Below, piece after piece: positions 1 to 13,030 of a stretch of DNA of 64,000 bases (position 1 is the first letter of the stretch; the number at the start of each line of letters is the position of its first letter). The DNA comes from Trematomus loennbergii (taxonomy: Eukaryota > Chordata > Actinopteri > Perciformes > Nototheniidae). The notes under the pieces are model-generated. The model was not told the DNA's origin. It was given only the letters and a program-made list of their open reading frames with translations, and made no database searches. The stretch lies in NCBI GenBank assembly GCA_012861695.1, contig JAAOOA010000399.1, forward strand, positions 9,873,647 to 9,937,646, read 5' to 3'. The position numbers were made by a program, and so were the translations under genes.

Positions 1-499
1 GACGCCAGACCCAGTGGCGGTGCCATTGTCAATTTGTCCACCCGAAACACAGAGAGCGAGGGAGGGATGGGAACAAAGGGAGGGATGGGTAGACAGACGG
101 AGGACAAAAAGGAAGAATGAAAGGAAGGAGAGTATGATGTAAGGAGAGAAAAGATGGAGAGAGGAGCCTCCAAACAAACCATTAGGGGGGGGAGACAGGT
201 GCCTGGAGGCTACGCTGGAGACGCAGGGGTGAGGAAGGGGGCGAGCCAGGAAGATGGATGACGCAGCCCCTGCTGAGCGTCCGTCTCAGACTCCCGTCTA
301 CGACTTCTCCGCGCTCCTGTGAGCACAGTGGGACGACCTGAAGAGTACAGCAGCACAACACACATCTTCTCCTATTCTCCTACATTTCTTTATACATTTA
401 CCTACTTTATCCTACATATAAGCACATGTAATCCTCACCCATATACACACCAATGCTGTCCCACATCCTCCCCTGCTTTCTCTCTCCCTCTCCCTCGCT

Positions 500-800
500 C
501 ATTAGGGGTCATTTTCACTTCAAAGCCCCTCCATTATCTGCCATATCTGAGGGCAATTAGGAATGGGGTGACTTTGAGCGGCAGGCACGGCCACGGCATT
601 ATAACTACTCATCTTCTGTCAGGAGGGCCTTTGTGGGGGCCGTCGACATTGATGGAGAGGATACTGGGGGCCCCCAACGACCCCCCCTTCCCACTCACCC
701 CTCCATATACCCCCAGCCGGCCCCTCCTTTTGACTGGTAAACTGTGGAGTAAAACGGTGCGTAATTAAGTGGCAGTCAAAGCAGGTCCTGTTTGGCTGTG
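500..800. promoter_or_regulatory. Candidate conserved non-coding element
   Basis: Complex sequence with balanced composition between purine-rich flanks. It contains ATTAGGGGTCATTTTC near its left end, CTTTGA, and GCGTAATTAAGTGG near its right end. The call is by texture only; no conservation test was possible. Confidence 0.25.
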
Positions 801-1764
801 ACGGGCTTGGCGGGGGAGAGTCGGGGTTGAGGCGGCAGTTTGGGATGAATGAGAATGGCCAGAACACAATAGCAAGGCTATGAAGCGCAGAAGGGAAAAA
901 CCTACTTTGGATGAAATAAAGTCAATGTTTACTCACCTACAGTTACTCTGTGTAAAAACAGGGAGGGAAAGTTGTTAAAGTACTTATTTAACAACTACTA
1001 CTTATATGTATGAGCACAAACTTATGCTAACAAACACAAATAACGCATGTATCCAACAACATTACCTTAAATACATCTACTCCGCAGAGAGCTCAATTTG
1101 AGTCATGGCCTCCAAAATCAAAGCGCTGTCCATGTTCACGACTTCCATTTTGTCATTTATGGCATCTCTTTATACGAGTGTGAAACAGAGGAACAGTGAG
1201 TGAAGCTGTCACCAAATAAATGTCTCATTATATTCACTTTCCTTTCCGAAACAGCTATTACTGCTCCATGCTGGTGAATATATGCAGACATGCACAGGGC
1301 CCCTCCGTGTGCGCTGAGTGGTATATGAGACTTTCTTTAGGATGGTGGTTACTGTGGAGCTGCTGCCAAAGTAATGAAAAGAGCCAACAGTAAACTACAA
1401 AGTGAACACAGCTGTAGTAAGACATTGTTAAGTATGTATGTTTTGTATAATGTATCTGAAGAATTGTGAGGGGGAAATCAGGAATAAAACATAAAAATTG
1501 TTATGGATAGAAACATGTCTACTACTTCTTTAACTGCCAAAGACACTCAAATCTTATCTGATATTGTAAATTTTTCCGTTGGCGGGTCTACAAAGCGCAT
1601 ACTCCCTTTCATATCTGCACCTTGAAGGAATGCGGTGGAAGGGAGCTGATTTAGCCGGTCTTTGATGCTCCCACTAGTTAGCCATCTCCCACTGAGCACT
1701 GACATCCTGTCAGCATGAAACCTCTTCTCATCCCCCGGGTTAGTCACTACATGACCACAAGATG

Positions 1765-1806
1765 TTTGTGTGTGTGTCTTTGTGTGTGTCTTTGTGTGTG
1801 TGTGTT
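1765..1806. repeat. Short interrupted GT repeat
   Basis: GT dinucleotides broken twice by CTTT, so that a 10-base TGTGTGTCTT-like unit recurs. Confidence 0.85.
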
Positions 1807-2984
1807 TAGGAGACAGCGAAGAAGAGAGTTCCTATACAGGAGGAAGAAGGAACAGTGGAAACAGACTATGGAGAAAAGGTTGAACTTGCAGTTACTTAAA
1901 CTATAAAAGTTGAGTTTAAATAGAGCCAAAGTGAATTTATATTCTGTGCTCTTTAAGGAAATATCATTAAAAATCCCATTTACATTTATAATCTGTAGAG
2001 GCTGATGAATTTGAAAAAGATAGGAGGGAAGAAATCCAAACTGAGACATTTCTTTGAGTAAGAAGCCTATTTTTGTAAGTTTTGACCAGCATTTCTTAGG
2101 TAAAATATAGGACATTTTGAACCTTATTACAGTTCACGGAAGGACTACTTTGTTAAACTCTGACCTACACTGCAGAAATCTGAAATACTACCCTGATGGT
2201 ACAACCTCTGCCTGTCATCACACAGGATTGGTGGCACGCAACCTTCAGTGAGCATGTGGAGTGAGCATGGACGAGCAGTGGGTGGAAAAAATGGACAGTG
2301 CAGGTGAAAGAGAGAAGGAAAGGGGAAGCTTCTAAAAAGATAAAAGCCCCTGATAAATGTGCAGCTATATGAGAACAAAGGACATGAGTAAGTTAAAAAA
2401 AATAAGGATTACAATGAATTAATCATTTAAAAAAAGCTGGACAGGCCGCCCTCAGTACGTCATAATATCACAATCACCCTATCCAAGCAGATTTCATGGA
2501 ATAAAAATATCTAATTAATGGCTTCAAAATTGAATTATGCTAAGTAAGAAAGATGTGTTTATTTGCTTGGATTTAAGGTTAAAAATGAAAAAACTGCATA
2601 GTATTTTCTGTCAGAAGGACCTCAAGTTTCTACAAAAGCTGCATGATGATCTACAAAAGTCTTAAAAGATTCTTGATACCCAACAGAATTAAATGTGAAA
2701 ATATATTTAAGGGCAATAGATTAACTTTTCGTTTTTAATGAACTATTTAGGATTTCTTTTTAAAGTTAAGTTTTTGGGAGAAGTATTGAAATTCCTTAAA
2801 GACATACTTGTCATAGTTGTGTACACACAGTTTACTGCAATGACACATGCACTTTACGGTATTGACACTTCTCTATAAGCAATCAGAGCCGGAGCACCTC
2901 AGCTTTCAGCTAAATACTTAACTTGTAATACCCTGAAGGCTGGGTGTTATTTGTTGCAATTACTTTTTTGGGCAATTATAAATC

Positions 2985-3190
2985 CTCACCTATCCAATAA
3001 AGCCATTCACACAACCCTCTAGGGCCCTCGACACTGTCATCTAAGCGCCGTGTTGAATTAGTGTGAAGTAAACCCGGGTCTCACGCCACCTTAATTGTAT
3101 GTTGCAGCAGCCCGTAGGTGGTTGAGGTTTCAAATAGCTTTAATTGATGCTGAGGTAACAAACAGGTAACAGAATCGCAGGGGGAGCACT
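2985..3190. promoter_or_regulatory. Candidate conserved non-coding element
   Basis: Complex sequence in an otherwise AT-rich area with two TTAATTG homeodomain-type sites (in CACCTTAATTGTATG and GCTTTAATTGATGC) and two AACAGGTAAC-like stretches. Inference from texture only. Confidence 0.25.
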
Positions 3191-3424
3191 GCCAGCGGGA
3201 AAACTTAGAAATACTGAAAGAGTGTCTGTGTCAGGACTTTGTTCACCAACACAAGCCCTGAAAAGTGAGCTTAAGGAAATGTTGAAACTGAACCAAGTAT
3301 GTGCTTCAGTTGTTGTTCATTTAAACCAATGTAATGTACTTTTTATGGCACTTTTGAATCCCCTTTTATTATCCTTCACACACACACCCCTTAGTTAACC
3401 CACTCTTCTTTCTTCTGTGGGTTT

Positions 3425-3720
3425 GATGGGGGGGATCATGCCTTGGGACCTCTCCCTTCACACATTCCCCCTCCTGCCCCCCTCTCCAAACACCAAACTG
3501 TGAAGTCCTAATGAGTAATAATCCCTATTCTCGCCCCAGCTAAAAAGGGAGAGTCAAGCGGCGTCATTGACCCTGGTTTTCGACAGCACGTTCCAAAGAT
3601 TAAGCAAACACTGGTAATTGCCCTAGAGATCAGGTTCTGTTTTGACTGTTTGTCGTCCTCGCGCCGCCTGGTGTGTATTTGATCTGCAGAGGGATGGCAG
3701 CAGTGCTCCTCATTCACTCC
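3425..3720. promoter_or_regulatory. Candidate conserved non-coding element
   Basis: Contains CCTAATGAGTAATAATCCC, a CCAAAGATTAAG stretch and CTGGTAATTGCCC, then a CpG-containing segment. Homeodomain-type cores sit within a non-repetitive block. Inference only. Confidence 0.25.
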
Positions 3721-4479
3721 TCACATCTCAGCTCCATGTGGAGAGACAGCAAACCACCGGGAGAGCAGGGAGTCTGGGTTCATACACAAACATGCACACA
3801 CACAGTGGTAAAATGTGAATTAGCAGCCACTTACAGCATGATGTGTGCATGCAGTTTGCTTTCCTCTGACCAAGTCATAATGATTTCACGAGTTTCTTCT
3901 GAAAGTGGCTGGAAATCTTGCATAAAACAAAAAAACAGATCCTGCATGTGCTCGCATGCAATGAGCACATAAACAGATTGGATCAAAGTCAAACATTTAT
4001 ACACTAAAACAACAAAATATATTTCTAATAAAGGGTAATTCAGTTTCATTATACCATCCTGGGGTGATTTTGGAAGTCGGAGTGGAAAAAAGACATAAAA
4101 TTTCATGCTTCCATGCTGGATAACATGGTCATTAAAACAAACAATTCCTGCCCGCTTTTATTGGCGCAAACAAATCATGTCCAGGCAGCCACAATAAGCA
4201 CTGCTAACTAGTCACGATTCTTTCCTTAAATAAGTCACGTGGTGTTGGTTAGAACTTAAATCCCAGCATTTAGAAAATAAATTCAACCCCATGATATTTT
4301 CTTTTTAGTCAAAGTACATTTTTATTTAAACTATTAATTATAAAGCTTCAAAATGGAACCTGATCGTCTGAAAATACCAGGCTAGGATTTTAAAAACTCT
4401 CCTTGCCAACTAGAGACTATCACATGCAATTTATTGGGATTTGTTGGCCTCTTTTCCAGCAGCCCTCACTTTTTGTGAA

Positions 4480-4735
4480 ACATGACATGCTGACAAATGA
4501 TTGCCCAGATGAGTCGGCAGCGCTCTGCAGTCAGTCATGACAACCTCTCAGCCGGCTACAGCTGACCTTGTCATCGGGCTCGGATCAAACCAGTCAGGAG
4601 CGAGGCTGTTTCAGTAGCCGGGCCTGACCCGAGGAGATCAAACCAGAGGTGGGGTTAATGCCTGCTGCAACAATCAATCTGCTTTTCATTTTCAACCTGT
4701 TGGATCATCTCGGCCTGTTTGAAACTCTGTGTCAA
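4480..4735. promoter_or_regulatory. Candidate conserved non-coding element with paired ATCAAA sites
   Basis: Contains TGACAAATGATTGCCC (Meis/Pbx-like halves), and GGATCAAACCAG and GAGATCAAACCAG about 55 bases apart, both with the ATCAAA core of TCF/LEF sites. The block is GC-balanced and lacks simple repeats, unlike its AT-rich flanks. Inference only. Confidence 0.3.
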
Positions 4736-5159
4736 GGGCGGGGAGAAAAGTCACTTTTTGCAGGTAATTTTGACATGTCAATTATTGAGGATTTACTGTT
4801 ATTAGGATGATTGCTCCGATGAATCCACCCAGTGAGCTGCCTGGATTAAAGGAGCATTTGACATTTCTTCTGGGATGTTTGACAAGGGAAGCCTGCAAAT
4901 ATTTGTGCCGCTTCATCTCTTTGAAAGAGCATATTAGTTACACATCATTTGGTTTTAAATCATTATTTGCAATTTGTGGTAATTTGTTTATTGAAAATAA
5001 AACAGCAGAGACAGTTGGGTTATTTTGTACGTATTTGGCACAGGAACAAAGTTTCAAAAAAATGAATTTCACAAATACACATTCAGCAATTTGTTTTAAG
5101 ATGCACTGATTGGATAAATTAGTCAATAATATCCAACTGGCGTTATTAATTTAATGATT

Positions 5160-5545
5160 AAGGTTGTTAGTGGTTAACAATATTCTCCAACAGTTATGAC
5201 CTGACAGCCATGGGAAGGGTTCGGGCTCTAAATGAGGCATAATGACAGCCTGCAGGCAAAGCTAATACTAATAAAACTGCCTGACAACGCTACAGGAATG
5301 TTGCCACAATTAATGAAACCTACCGGCCTCTCTTCTGTCTGGTGCCAAGGCACATGTGGAACCTCTAAAAGCCTGTGTTTCTGGTGGAGTGAATTACCCC
5401 CTCAAACCAGTCACACCAGGATATCAGGATGCAGTGCTGACTGAAGTTAAAAGGCCCAACGCAGGGCCCAATCCCCTGAAAGCATTAATGCATACACGCA
5501 AGCTTGCGGGGATGACTTGTGTACGCTTAAACACAAATACACAGA
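5160..5545. promoter_or_regulatory. Candidate conserved non-coding element
   Basis: Complex block with CATAATGACAGCC, GCAAAGCTAATACTAATAAA, CACAATTAATGAAACC and AGCATTAATGCATAC. Open frames over it are short and unlike any protein I know. Inference only. Confidence 0.25.
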
Positions 5546-6269
5546 CAGGAACTCGGTTTACTGGCAGATCAATGATAGAGTAAACACTGAGTTAAGAGCG
5601 GGATGGTTGAAAAGGTTGATGATGGACTCAGGGGGGTTCTCAGTTCTCATTCAAATCTCCTCTGGAACTGCAAAGACGCAATGTTTGGAGGCGTAGCAAA
5701 TAGGATTTCGCACAGAATATTATGTCATGCTTTGTGTTCAGCATCAGTTGTGTGAAATGTGAAGAAGAACACAAAGTGAAAGCAGAGGAATGTGAGAGGT
5801 TTGGTAGACACAACAAAGTGAGGAAGAGCAGCAGAGGGAGGAAGACAGAACGAAGGGGATCCTCCTGTAATTGCTGGAGCGACATGGGGGCCGATTCGAG
5901 GCCTTGGGCTGATATTAAAGTGACCTGAGAGACTCCAGACACAACAGGCCTCTAAACAGCGCTGGCACCACTGTGGAATGAGCCTCCCACACCGGCCACT
6001 TCACAAACATCTCTGTCCCGCAGCACAGTCTGCACTGCTGGTGTGTCATGTGGCGTCCCAGGTTAGCTCCAGGACTAGAAAATAGACATTATATTCATGT
6101 ATTTCACGGGTGGCCGATACCTGCAGCTTATGAATGTCATTTAAAAAATGTTTTAAATCATCTTTACAGAGTTCTAATTCATGTGGTCTGACCGCGGCAC
6201 CAGAAAAACATCAGGTTCTTGAGTAAACTAAAACTTCTTGTAATGTTAAATGAAACAACAGTCTTGTGT

Positions 6270-6415
6270 GGTTATTGTCATAAGAAACCAATAATTAGAA
6301 TGCACCATAATGAATTACAATATGCCGTAATGACTGTCATTAAGCTAAATCTAATTAAGCATAATTTCCACTTTTCAATTAAACAGGCAAGACTGCACCT
6401 GATTTATAATTGATG
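6270..6415. promoter_or_regulatory. Dense cluster of homeodomain-type TAAT/ATTA sites
   Basis: About eleven TAAT or ATTA cores fall within roughly 145 bases, including ATAATGAATTAC, GTAATGACTGTCATTAAGC, CTAATTAAGC, TCAATTAAAC and TGATTTATAATTGAT; the last contains the HOX-PBX-like TGATTTAT. Known homeodomain proteins, Msx1 included, bind TAATTG/CAATTA-type sites, so an autoregulatory element is possible. That is inference. Confidence 0.35.
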
Positions 6416-6579
6416 GGAAGCAAAGCAGTGTGGCTGCTGGCTATAACTGGGAAAACCAAAACGTTTGTTGTTGTCTCCTAAATATGTCATGATCTAACAA
6501 TGTCACAACATATCTGAGAAAATGTAAAGACATGGCGTGGCAAATCAGTGATAACTCTGAATGTAGCTTTAGGAGATGG

Positions 6580-6646
6580 CTGTAAACATACTGTAAACAT
6601 ACTGTAAACATGCCGAACCCAAACATTCAGAGGCGGTGTGTAAACA
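6580..6646 (+). promoter_or_regulatory. Array of four forkhead motifs, three at 11-base spacing
   Basis: TGTAAACA occurs at 6,581, 6,592, 6,603 and 6,639. The first three are exact tandem copies of an 11-base unit CTGTAAACATA (the last copy ends in G). TGTAAACA matches the consensus of FOX transcription factors (RYAAACA). The 11-base period would put the sites on nearly the same face of the helix. Confidence 0.4.
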
Positions 6647-7576
6647 TTGTGATATCCTTTGGTCTTTAGTTTGATGCGTCTAACACACACATCACACTGA
6701 CACAATGACTGCTTTACCCAACATCAAGATTAAAACAGTTTTGATTTACATTAAATGTGGCAGAAGTGTATCCACGATTTCCCGCACTGTTTTTTCTGGC
6801 AAATGTGGACCACCTCATCTGAGAAAAAGACATCAACTTTTAACATTATAAAGAATGTATTTACTTTTACCCTAAAATGCTTTTGAACAGCAAAAATGTC
6901 ACATACCAATGTTAATTCATCTAAATCAATTGATTATGATTACACAACAGTTTCATAGGACAAAGCAGAGTGTGCAATATAATGGTATTTAAAACATTGA
7001 AATAGTGATATCATGGTAGTAAATGCTTGTTGAGTGTAATTCATCTGCCAAAAAGAAAAAAAGTGAAAGCTGAATTGTTTTCTAATGATTTTCTATAGAA
7101 ATAGCTATAATATAATATACTGCAGTTATTGTGAATACTCTTGGTAATGATAATCGTTTAGTGAAAGCCATATTTGATAACCACTGCTGTTAAAAAAAAG
7201 ACTCATGCATTACGAATCTCAAATGTAAAACAATTGTAATATACAAAAATTACCCCAGTGAGTTTTAACTATCACATTATTTTTTTCTGATGCATTAATA
7301 TGTAAGTATAAGCCGTTAAGCTCTTTGTGTTCGATGTGCTGATTCTGAATCTTTAATATAACTAATAATTAAAGCTGCCAAACAAGGTAGTGGAGTAACA
7401 AGTATATTATTTCCATCTGAATTGGAAATAAGTAAAGTCCAAGTACCTGATATTTGAACGTAAGCACTGCTGGTATTATAACCCACATTGTCATCATTAT
7501 TGACCCACAGGTCATCGAGTGTTACTATTTTAATTAAAGTGTGTCAAGTGAACAGTGTGTATTCCCTCTTGTGCCT

Positions 7577-7706
<130 letters not shown>

Positions 7707-7719
7707 TTACTGTTGGAGG

Positions 7720-8070
7720 TCCAGTGGTGGCTGACTGATGCCTACCTTGGTCTAACACCATGGTTAACACAGTCGCTCTGGCTCCACAGTGGGTGGAGTC
7801 GCCAGACAACATAACTGGGCCCTGCAGCCCACTGTAATTATTCTTATTGAAGCTGTCACTCAAAGAGCCGCCCCGATCCGGTCCCAGAGCGGCCCGGTGC
7901 TCACATCAAGGAGAAGGTGCTAGGGGCAAGGCCCTGGAGCCACTAGCCGTGCGACGCTAAGAGCAGCTATCTGTTACTGCTTTAATAATACTGCTGACAG
8001 TCCCTTCTGTTTTCAGCCATTCTTCCCCTCACTAGGTTTTCTCATCCCTTCTCTCTGAGCCTGGAGATGT
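7720..8070. promoter_or_regulatory. GC-rich complex block, candidate regulatory element
   Basis: Follows the GT array. It holds a CpG-containing core with GAGCCGCCCCGATCCGGTCC and CCCGGTGCTCACATCAAGG, then TTTAATAATACTGCTGACAG. No frame resembles a protein. Inference only. Confidence 0.22.
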
Positions 8071-9699
8071 GTTTTGACAAACAGATTGTTCGTTGGCATG
8101 ACGTGATGTAACGAGGGACATGTGTTGCCGGGGAGAAGGGAGAATATGAACGTAACATCAAAGAAAGTAAAATCAGATCTCAGGCAGGAGCTGACTGTTG
8201 AGCGAAATTGGCCTTTTGAATATGTTTATGTATCTCAATGAAGATGTTTTCAATTTAGGGAAATGTAGAGCTCACATGTACTGTAAGGGCACGTTTGAGT
8301 GTGTTGGTTTGATAGAATTAAGTCCACATGAAATAAACATGCTGTGTCTAATAGGCTCATATCTTAGAGATTTATGTTGTTCCTCACTCACAAGTGGTTT
8401 CTCCCCTCCGTTACTGCGGCTCTGACATCTGCTTATTAATACTCCATATGTCACGCACAAGCAGACACCAATGCTCAACACAAGACCATACACACACTCA
8501 AACACACACACGGTGAGATTTTCATTCACTGCTTCATGAATTCAGAGTTGCTGTTTTCACACGAGTGCTGAGGCAGTTTAAACTGTGTCCAAATATCCCC
8601 AGGGTTACATGGATGGTACACTAGCACGTTATTTTCTTTGTAACCAGACATAACAAACTGTGTGTGTTACATAGTCCGTGCAAACATATAATATTTATAC
8701 TGCAGCAACTCTTCAAAAAAGCTTGCATTATTAAAGGTCACAAGGCACGTACTATGGCGTCTTAGATTTCTGATGATAATCCTTCATTAAAAGTGCGTGT
8801 TGAGTGTTTCTCAAGTTTTTGTTAGATAGTATTAATGCACTCCTGTTAATATTTATTATGAAACAATGACCTGCAGTTCATAGGGTTCATGCACCATTGA
8901 GAAAACAAGTTGACTTTTCATGCAAACATTCAGCGCTAAAAGGAGAAATGTTTAAATTGCACAGACCAAACACTGTATAAGGTCCTGGTGTAATGCCTTT
9001 GTGCCTGTGGGAAGTCTGTTAAACTGCCTCACGTGATGTATAAAGATGGATAAAGTTGCATAGGAGGATATGGTGGATGGGTGGGTTAAACAAACTTAGG
9101 CTTTTTTAAATGAACTACTTAACTTTCGGTATATAAATCAATTCTGTAAACAAGAACTTCGAATTAACAACGTTAATCCAAACTGGATGGCTTTTGATAC
9201 TGAGTTGTGTCGCCTTCCACAAGATTCTGATGTCAACTTTGTCCAAAATTAAACTTCACTCTTATAACTTTTTTGCATCCCCTCCTTAACTTCTGCTACA
9301 TTACGTGTATAAACATGAATGTTCTTCTAATATTCTGTCCAACAAAAAAACGGTGATTCTTACACTGCGACCCAACACAACACTGCTGAGTAATGGAAAA
9401 GCTTAATAAGCAGAAATCTTCTGTTTATGGAGACTTCAAATCAATAAAGTATCTTAATCTGGAAACGGGCAAACAAATGTGCAACAAGATACAATGACAT
9501 ATTGTATTGAGCATGAATGATTTTAGATTCCTTCCCAGCAGAAGCTTTTAGGGTAAAGTACTTACATGCTGCTAAAAGCAGTAAAACAGCTTTGTTACAA
9601 AAGCCGGAGGTATTTGTGGGATTAATTACATTCATTTCACTCTTGGCATTTTCATGGTAAAACACTTAGCTTTGGAATTTTCGTTCCCTTTGTACACCA

Positions 9700-10090
9700 T
9701 TGTAATGAACACAAAACCATAATTGTTTCTCACCCACAGGCATCAACTGGGCTTTTTAATTTTCCATCGTTGCTGAGTAGCTGTGCCAAGTTTTTTTTCT
9801 TCAGGTGATGTTGAAACTCTAACTCACCGGGTGCAGGCTGTGAGAGCCAGGCCTGCTTTGAATAGAGCTAAATATATACTGTGTTCATAAATGCTTCCTG
9901 GGATTTGTTATACAAGCTGACTCTACCCAAAGAACATTTTTAGGAAGGAATCACATATGCTGCTTTTGGTAATTAGGAATTGCTATTTAATTATGTCTGC
10001 CGAAACAGCATCATTGGGCTTTGTTCATGAAAACAATCACTCATAGATAATTAGAGTCTTCACTACAGCTACATCCATTACAGCTGCACT
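9700..10090. promoter_or_regulatory. Candidate conserved non-coding element
   Basis: Contains CCATAATTGTTTCTCACCC, GGTAATTAGGAATTGC, TATTTAATTATGTCTGCC and AGATAATTAGAG, a run of homeodomain-type sites in non-repetitive sequence. Inference only. Confidence 0.25.
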
Positions 10091-11852
10091 TAAATGATGA
10101 AAATGCAGTTGGTTTCGTAATAATTGCTTTAGTATTGTCACTTAAGAAACAATGAGTATTATATATGATGTGGATTTCAAAATGTAGGAAAGCACAGAAC
10201 AAAGGTTAAGAGAAAGAAAGCTTCTGTTGGCACAAAGGGAACTTTAACACCTTGTAACAAGTCACTCCTTGACAGCTCAGGATGATTAGCAACTACACCA
10301 AAAAAACAAAAACAAAATAGCTGTAGGATTTTTCTCAGCTCAGTGACAGTGACGGTACAAAAAAAACGAAAGTTCATTTGAATCTCTCATTTTTCAGGAC
10401 CAACGTTTGTCAGTTTTGAGTTGAAATTAAATCAAAGCAGCAGCTTTTAATCAGGTATGATAAGAGCATTACAAGATTTTTTGGTACTGTTAAAAATGTC
10501 TAAATGTTGAAAGGGGATCCCCGTAAAAACGTGGGCAATGAGAACTCGTACAAGCTTTTATTAGGTACTCTCCAACATATTGAGCAACCTTTTCTCCAAG
10601 TTAATATCATATTTGTGAGCTCTTTAAATGCTCCACATAAATCATCATCAAACATGTTGGTGTGGCTCATCACATAAGCGGAATCAAATCCAATCTTGCA
10701 TGTAAGGTTTGAGATCAAAACAATCTCAATAAAAAGTGAACGTTGATGACTCTTTGGCAGCATGTGGATTTGTGGGAGGATTCAGGGCCTGCTGTCAGTT
10801 TTGTGCAGAGAGGCTGCATTCCTCAGAGCGAACACTGGGGAGAGCCCGTCTGCTCGGCGTGAGCCCGGCTCTCCCCTCGGGTGCAACAGAAATCACTCTG
10901 CTCCAAACTGTGGTTTCATCTGTTTGTTTTGACAAGAGCATTTAGTAAAATCACACATTAAAACTGTGGGATTATTTGGAAGCTAACACAGGCGTCGTCG
11001 TGAAATATTAATGATGTTGACTGATGTTCAAATCTGTTACCTTATTATGAACCCTTGTATTTGAGGAGATAAATCACTTATCTCAATTTATGAGACGAAT
11101 ATGATGCCTGAAGTTATTGCCAAACCTTCCTCATCACTGTGTTTACTGTTTCTGTTTTTTGTTGTTAGGACTGATCTTCTCAGGCATCAAGTGCAAAAGG
11201 AGACCGTGATGTGAAGAAAGAGCGTCAAACTGTCTGCCACATAATGAGCATCCTTTTTCTTATTTTACATGTGGGATTGCTCCGTTTGGGTGGTCCTGCC
11301 ATGGCATTCTCTTAGTTAGGTGCACAAACATGAGAAACCACTGGAAATCTAATCAAGATGAAAAGATAATGATGTGCTATGTACATAAACACAACATGCA
11401 AACACAGAAGATGTTCCCCAAACACATTTCAGATCTACTTAAATCATGTATGGTTTCGGAGGCCGTGTGGGGAAACATCCTCACGAGCTGGATTCACGGT
11501 GGACATCGTGATGAATTCTGATTTTGTCTTTTTTTGACAAATGGAAATGGATTACTTGTCAAGAACATGTAGGAAAAAAAGGAATGGGAGCACTCCATCA
11601 TACAAAAACATGACAATACGCAGCATGCAGACCTGCACCAAAGCATACGTGTGTGCACAGGAGACTGGAAACACACACACAGACTCAAACCCGCAACAAA
11701 TGTTTAGTTTCTGAGTCACCGCCATGTGAACAGTGTGACAGATTGCAGAGAGACAGGGTGGTGCAAATAAAACACTAATGACAATATAATGGCTCATTAG
11801 CTTATGATGTGGGTAGCATTGGGTGCAGCAATGTGAGTGTGCAAGGATGTCT

Positions 11853-12008
<156 letters not shown>

Positions 12009-12130
12009 ACATGCCTGTAGTATGAGTATGTTCCCAGGCTAACCTGACTAGGTGAGACTCTCTGGCACCAGCCTCTCAGTGCAGCCCCGGGGGGGGAGCC
12101 GCTGTACAGTGCTTTAGCCTACTAAGGTAT

Positions 12131-12209
12131 GCGCACGCACGCACGCACACACACTCACACACACACACGCACGCACGCACACACGCACACACGCATGCAC
12201 ACACACACA

Positions 12210-12282
<73 letters not shown>

Positions 12283-12362
12283 ACACACACACACACAACA
12301 CACACACACACACACACACCACACAGACACACAGACACACACACGTACACACACGTACACAC
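12131..12362. repeat. Compound CA/CG-CA microsatellite
   Basis: Starts as GCAC repeats with CpG steps (GCGCACGCACGCACGCAC), becomes CA, and carries four doubled-base interruptions (CC near 12,217, 12,281 and 12,320; AA near 12,298), then ends as ACAGACACACAG and ACACGTACAC units. It lies in opposite orientation to the GT array on its left. Confidence 0.97.
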
Positions 12363-12599
12363 AAACGCATAAGGAAAGGCAGAGGCTGTTCTTCCTTCAT
12401 ATCTTGTCTCTGTCTCCTCTCAAAGCCGCAATTACCCTGTGATATAACACGCCCTAAATACATGTTTCACATGCCGTGCATGACATATTATTGACGCATA
12501 ATACATACAAAGAAACCTGTTTAGAAACCTACATCCTCATGCTATTTATATTCTTTATACTGTATAACTACTGTGTGTTACACTTAAAACTCAGTGAAA

Positions 12600-13030
12600 A
12601 GGTAACCTTCTGCTGTGGTGATGGGTGAGTTTCGGGGTCAGGTCTCTTCATGTGTTTGACATTATTAGCAGAGCTACCATGTAATCTAGACCCAATCCTC
12701 AGGCCAATGAGACTTTATTGGGGGTAAAGGGTGATGGTTATGGAAGCTATTAGACAATAATGGAATAAACTCCCCTCTTTTAACTTATTCAGTCCCTGGA
12801 GGATTTTCCGTTTTCTACCGGGGTTCCTTATCGCTCTGCATTTAGATGGAATTGATGACATACCTTAAAATGTTTGGGAGCTCTCATTTAAAAGCTAATC
12901 TCTGATCCTGATTATCCCTGTTTTGAATTATGATTTAAAGTATGGTAATCTCAGGAGGGAGCGTTCCCAGGGTTAGGGCAAAGGGGGGAGGGATGAGTTG
13001 CGGAGATAAGATCAGTAAGTAAACTTTGAG
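12600..13030. promoter_or_regulatory. Candidate conserved non-coding element
   Basis: Non-repetitive block with GGCCAATGAGACTTTATTGG, GACAATAATGG, AGCTAATCTCTGATCC and GATTATCCCTG (Otx/bicoid-like GATTA). Inference only. Confidence 0.25.
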
